Source: Candidatus Methanofastidiosia archaeon (GTDB taxonomy: Archaea > Methanobacteriota_B > Thermococci > Methanofastidiosales > NM3). From it: a stretch of 5,703 nt of DNA. The DNA is taken from NCBI GenBank assembly GCA_020854925.1, contig JAHKLV010000169.1, positions 1 to 5,703 of the forward strand, written 5' to 3'. Of this stretch, positions 4,904 through 5,703 are shown in pieces. The position numbers were made by a program, and so were the translations under genes. The first letter of the stretch is position 1, and each line of letters opens with the position of its first letter. Below the pieces are notes generated by a model, which did not search any database, was not told where the DNA came from, and saw only the letters and a list, made by a program, of their open reading frames with translations.

Positions 4904-5703
4904 GGCCCCACGCGTCAGGAACCACTTGAATGTCTGGCGATAGAGCTTGAGAAGGCATAACGGAACACAGCGAAGGACACGGCCGAATGCCGGTTGCCGT
5001 GACCATCTCAGGTTGGCCGCAGGAATCCAGGCAATGAGCCAATCCCATAGCGTGGGCTTGAGCAAGCAGGCCCGGTCCGTTAATGGCGGCGGAAGCGATT
5101 TCCCGCGTCGTGCCAACCGACCGATTCGCACGGGCAGATTGCGCTTTTTAAAAAGCGTCATGAAAAGCTGGCTCTGTACGGCGCGCCGGACAGGAAGGGG
5201 ATTCAGCCTGACCACCTGGTTCTTGATTACTTCTTCGAGAAGGTGCTGCCCTTGCGGGGTCCGTGCCATGACGATGCTGGTGCCCTTTTTGTCCGACGAA
5301 AGGACCTCCGGAAGATAGGCGTCCGCGAAGCTGAGGTCGGCGTACTCGGCCCACACATCAGGGCACAACAGGCAATACGATTGGCTGAAGTACCATGCGC
5401 CGAAAATCTCGGCCCACCACGTGTTGAGCATGGGCAGGAATCGACGTTCCCCGTTTCGCAGATAGGAAATCATGCCGCCGGGCCAACCCTCGCCTCGAAA
5501 CTTCAACTCGCGGACCTCGTTAGGATCGACGCCCATTCTGTCTAAGACCAGCCGCCAGCCGCTTGAATTCATGGTTCGCGAGCAAACCAAGCCGAAGTGA
5601 TAGACCAGGCGTTCCTTCAGGATCGGCAGGTACATCTCGGCGCGGCGGATGCCGTGCAGGTGGCAGGGCAGGCCGACAACGGCGTAACGGCCGGGCTCCT
5701 CGA
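4877..5703 (-). CDS. FrhB/FdhB-like protein (coenzyme F420 hydrogenase/dehydrogenase beta-subunit family), C-terminal part, truncated by right edge
   Basis: The frame is open to the right edge, so the start lies outside the window. The ATG at 5635 is internal: the 22 codons before it encode family sequence, including YAVVGLPCHLHGIRR, the family's usual G-x-PC-x-x-x-G-x-R element (Cys codon 5665-5663). About 275 residues are visible. The centre matches the FrhB_FdhB C-terminal domain: FGLVCSR, LRNGERRFLP, a C-L-L-C-P-D motif (Cys codons 5374-5372 and 5365-5363), then YADLSFADAYLPE, KKGTSIVMART and GQHLLEE. The last 100 or so residues are basic and poorly conserved. The N-terminal iron-sulfur segment of the family would be beyond the edge. 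Family members are flavin/iron-sulfur oxidoreductases; homologues in capsule and exopolysaccharide clusters are common, with no settled substrate. The 8-nt overlap with the pyruvyl transferase gene supports a shared polysaccharide role. The family call is strong; the function is inferred. Confidence 0.87.
   Translation of the reverse strand, partial: EEPGRYAVVGLPCHLHGIRRAEMYLPILKERLVYHFGLVCSRTMNSSGWRLVLDRMGVDPNEVRELKFRGEGWPGGMISYLRNGERRFLPMLNTWWAEIFGAWYFSQSYCLLCPDVWAEYADLSFADAYLPEVLSSDKKGTSIVMARTPQGQHLLEEVIKNQVVRLNPLPVRRAVQSQLFMTLFKKRNLPVRIGRLARRGKSLPPPLTDRACLLKPTLWDWLIAWIPAANLRWSRQPAFGRVLRCVPLCLLKLYRQTFKWFLTRGAKEVLRSYE

Noticed and set aside
5142..5157. 16-bp perfect palindrome CGCTTTTTAAAAAGCG inside the FrhB-like gene, considered as an operator or frameshift site
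   Set aside because: It encodes LFKKR in a continuous frame. The codon phasing (TTT AAA AAG) does not match the usual -1 slippery heptamer, and an operator deep in a gene has no other support.
5633..5635. ATG at 5635 as the start of the FrhB-like gene
   Set aside because: The codons upstream stay open to the window edge and encode the family's conserved GLPCH segment, so the gene is truncated by the window rather than starting here.

Overview
This GC-rich window looks like a piece of chromosome from a Planctomycetota-type bacterium, possibly Phycisphaerae-like. That placement is an inference. It rests on three things: a secreted DUF2961/GH172-type protein with a C-terminal accessory domain, a LamG-fold protein with a PEP-CTERM tail, and exopolysaccharide-type genes next to them. 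No rRNA or marker gene is present to confirm it. I see no tRNA, CRISPR array, insertion sequence or phage gene.

Layout, left to right. (1) 1-120, minus: the first 40 codons of a gene that runs off the left edge, with a helical, Ala/Arg/Glu-rich N-terminus of unknown function. (2) 121-292: a divergent control region with two good sigma-70-like promoters, each with a 17-nt spacer, facing away from each other. A 7-bp inverted repeat has one arm on each -35 box. (3) 293-2362, plus: a 689-residue exported DUF2961/GH172-like protein. (4) 2363-2577: a convergent intergenic stretch with a strong 14-bp-stem hairpin, likely a terminator. (5) 2578-3348, minus: a 256-residue exported LamG-fold protein ending in a PEP-CTERM sorting signal. 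(6) 3349-3567: its leader and a probable promoter. (7) 3568-4884, minus: a polysaccharide pyruvyl transferase family protein. (8) 4877 to the right edge, minus: the C-terminal part of an FrhB/FdhB-like (coenzyme F420 hydrogenase beta-subunit family) protein, whose stop overlaps the start of the pyruvyl transferase gene by 8 nt.

How they may work together. The FrhB-like and pyruvyl-transferase genes form a translationally coupled pair of a kind often found in capsule and exopolysaccharide clusters. PEP-CTERM proteins are sorted by exosortases, which in many genomes are linked to exopolysaccharide production. The right half is therefore best read as the end of a cell-surface polysaccharide locus followed by a surface lectin-like protein. 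The left half is a separate transcription unit for an exported, probably carbohydrate-active enzyme.

The most interesting observation is inside the DUF2961 protein. Its N-terminal jelly-roll-like module appears twice, about 151 residues apart. The two glutamates that match the known GH172 catalytic pair are kept at a 21-residue spacing. No clearly new multi-gene system is visible.
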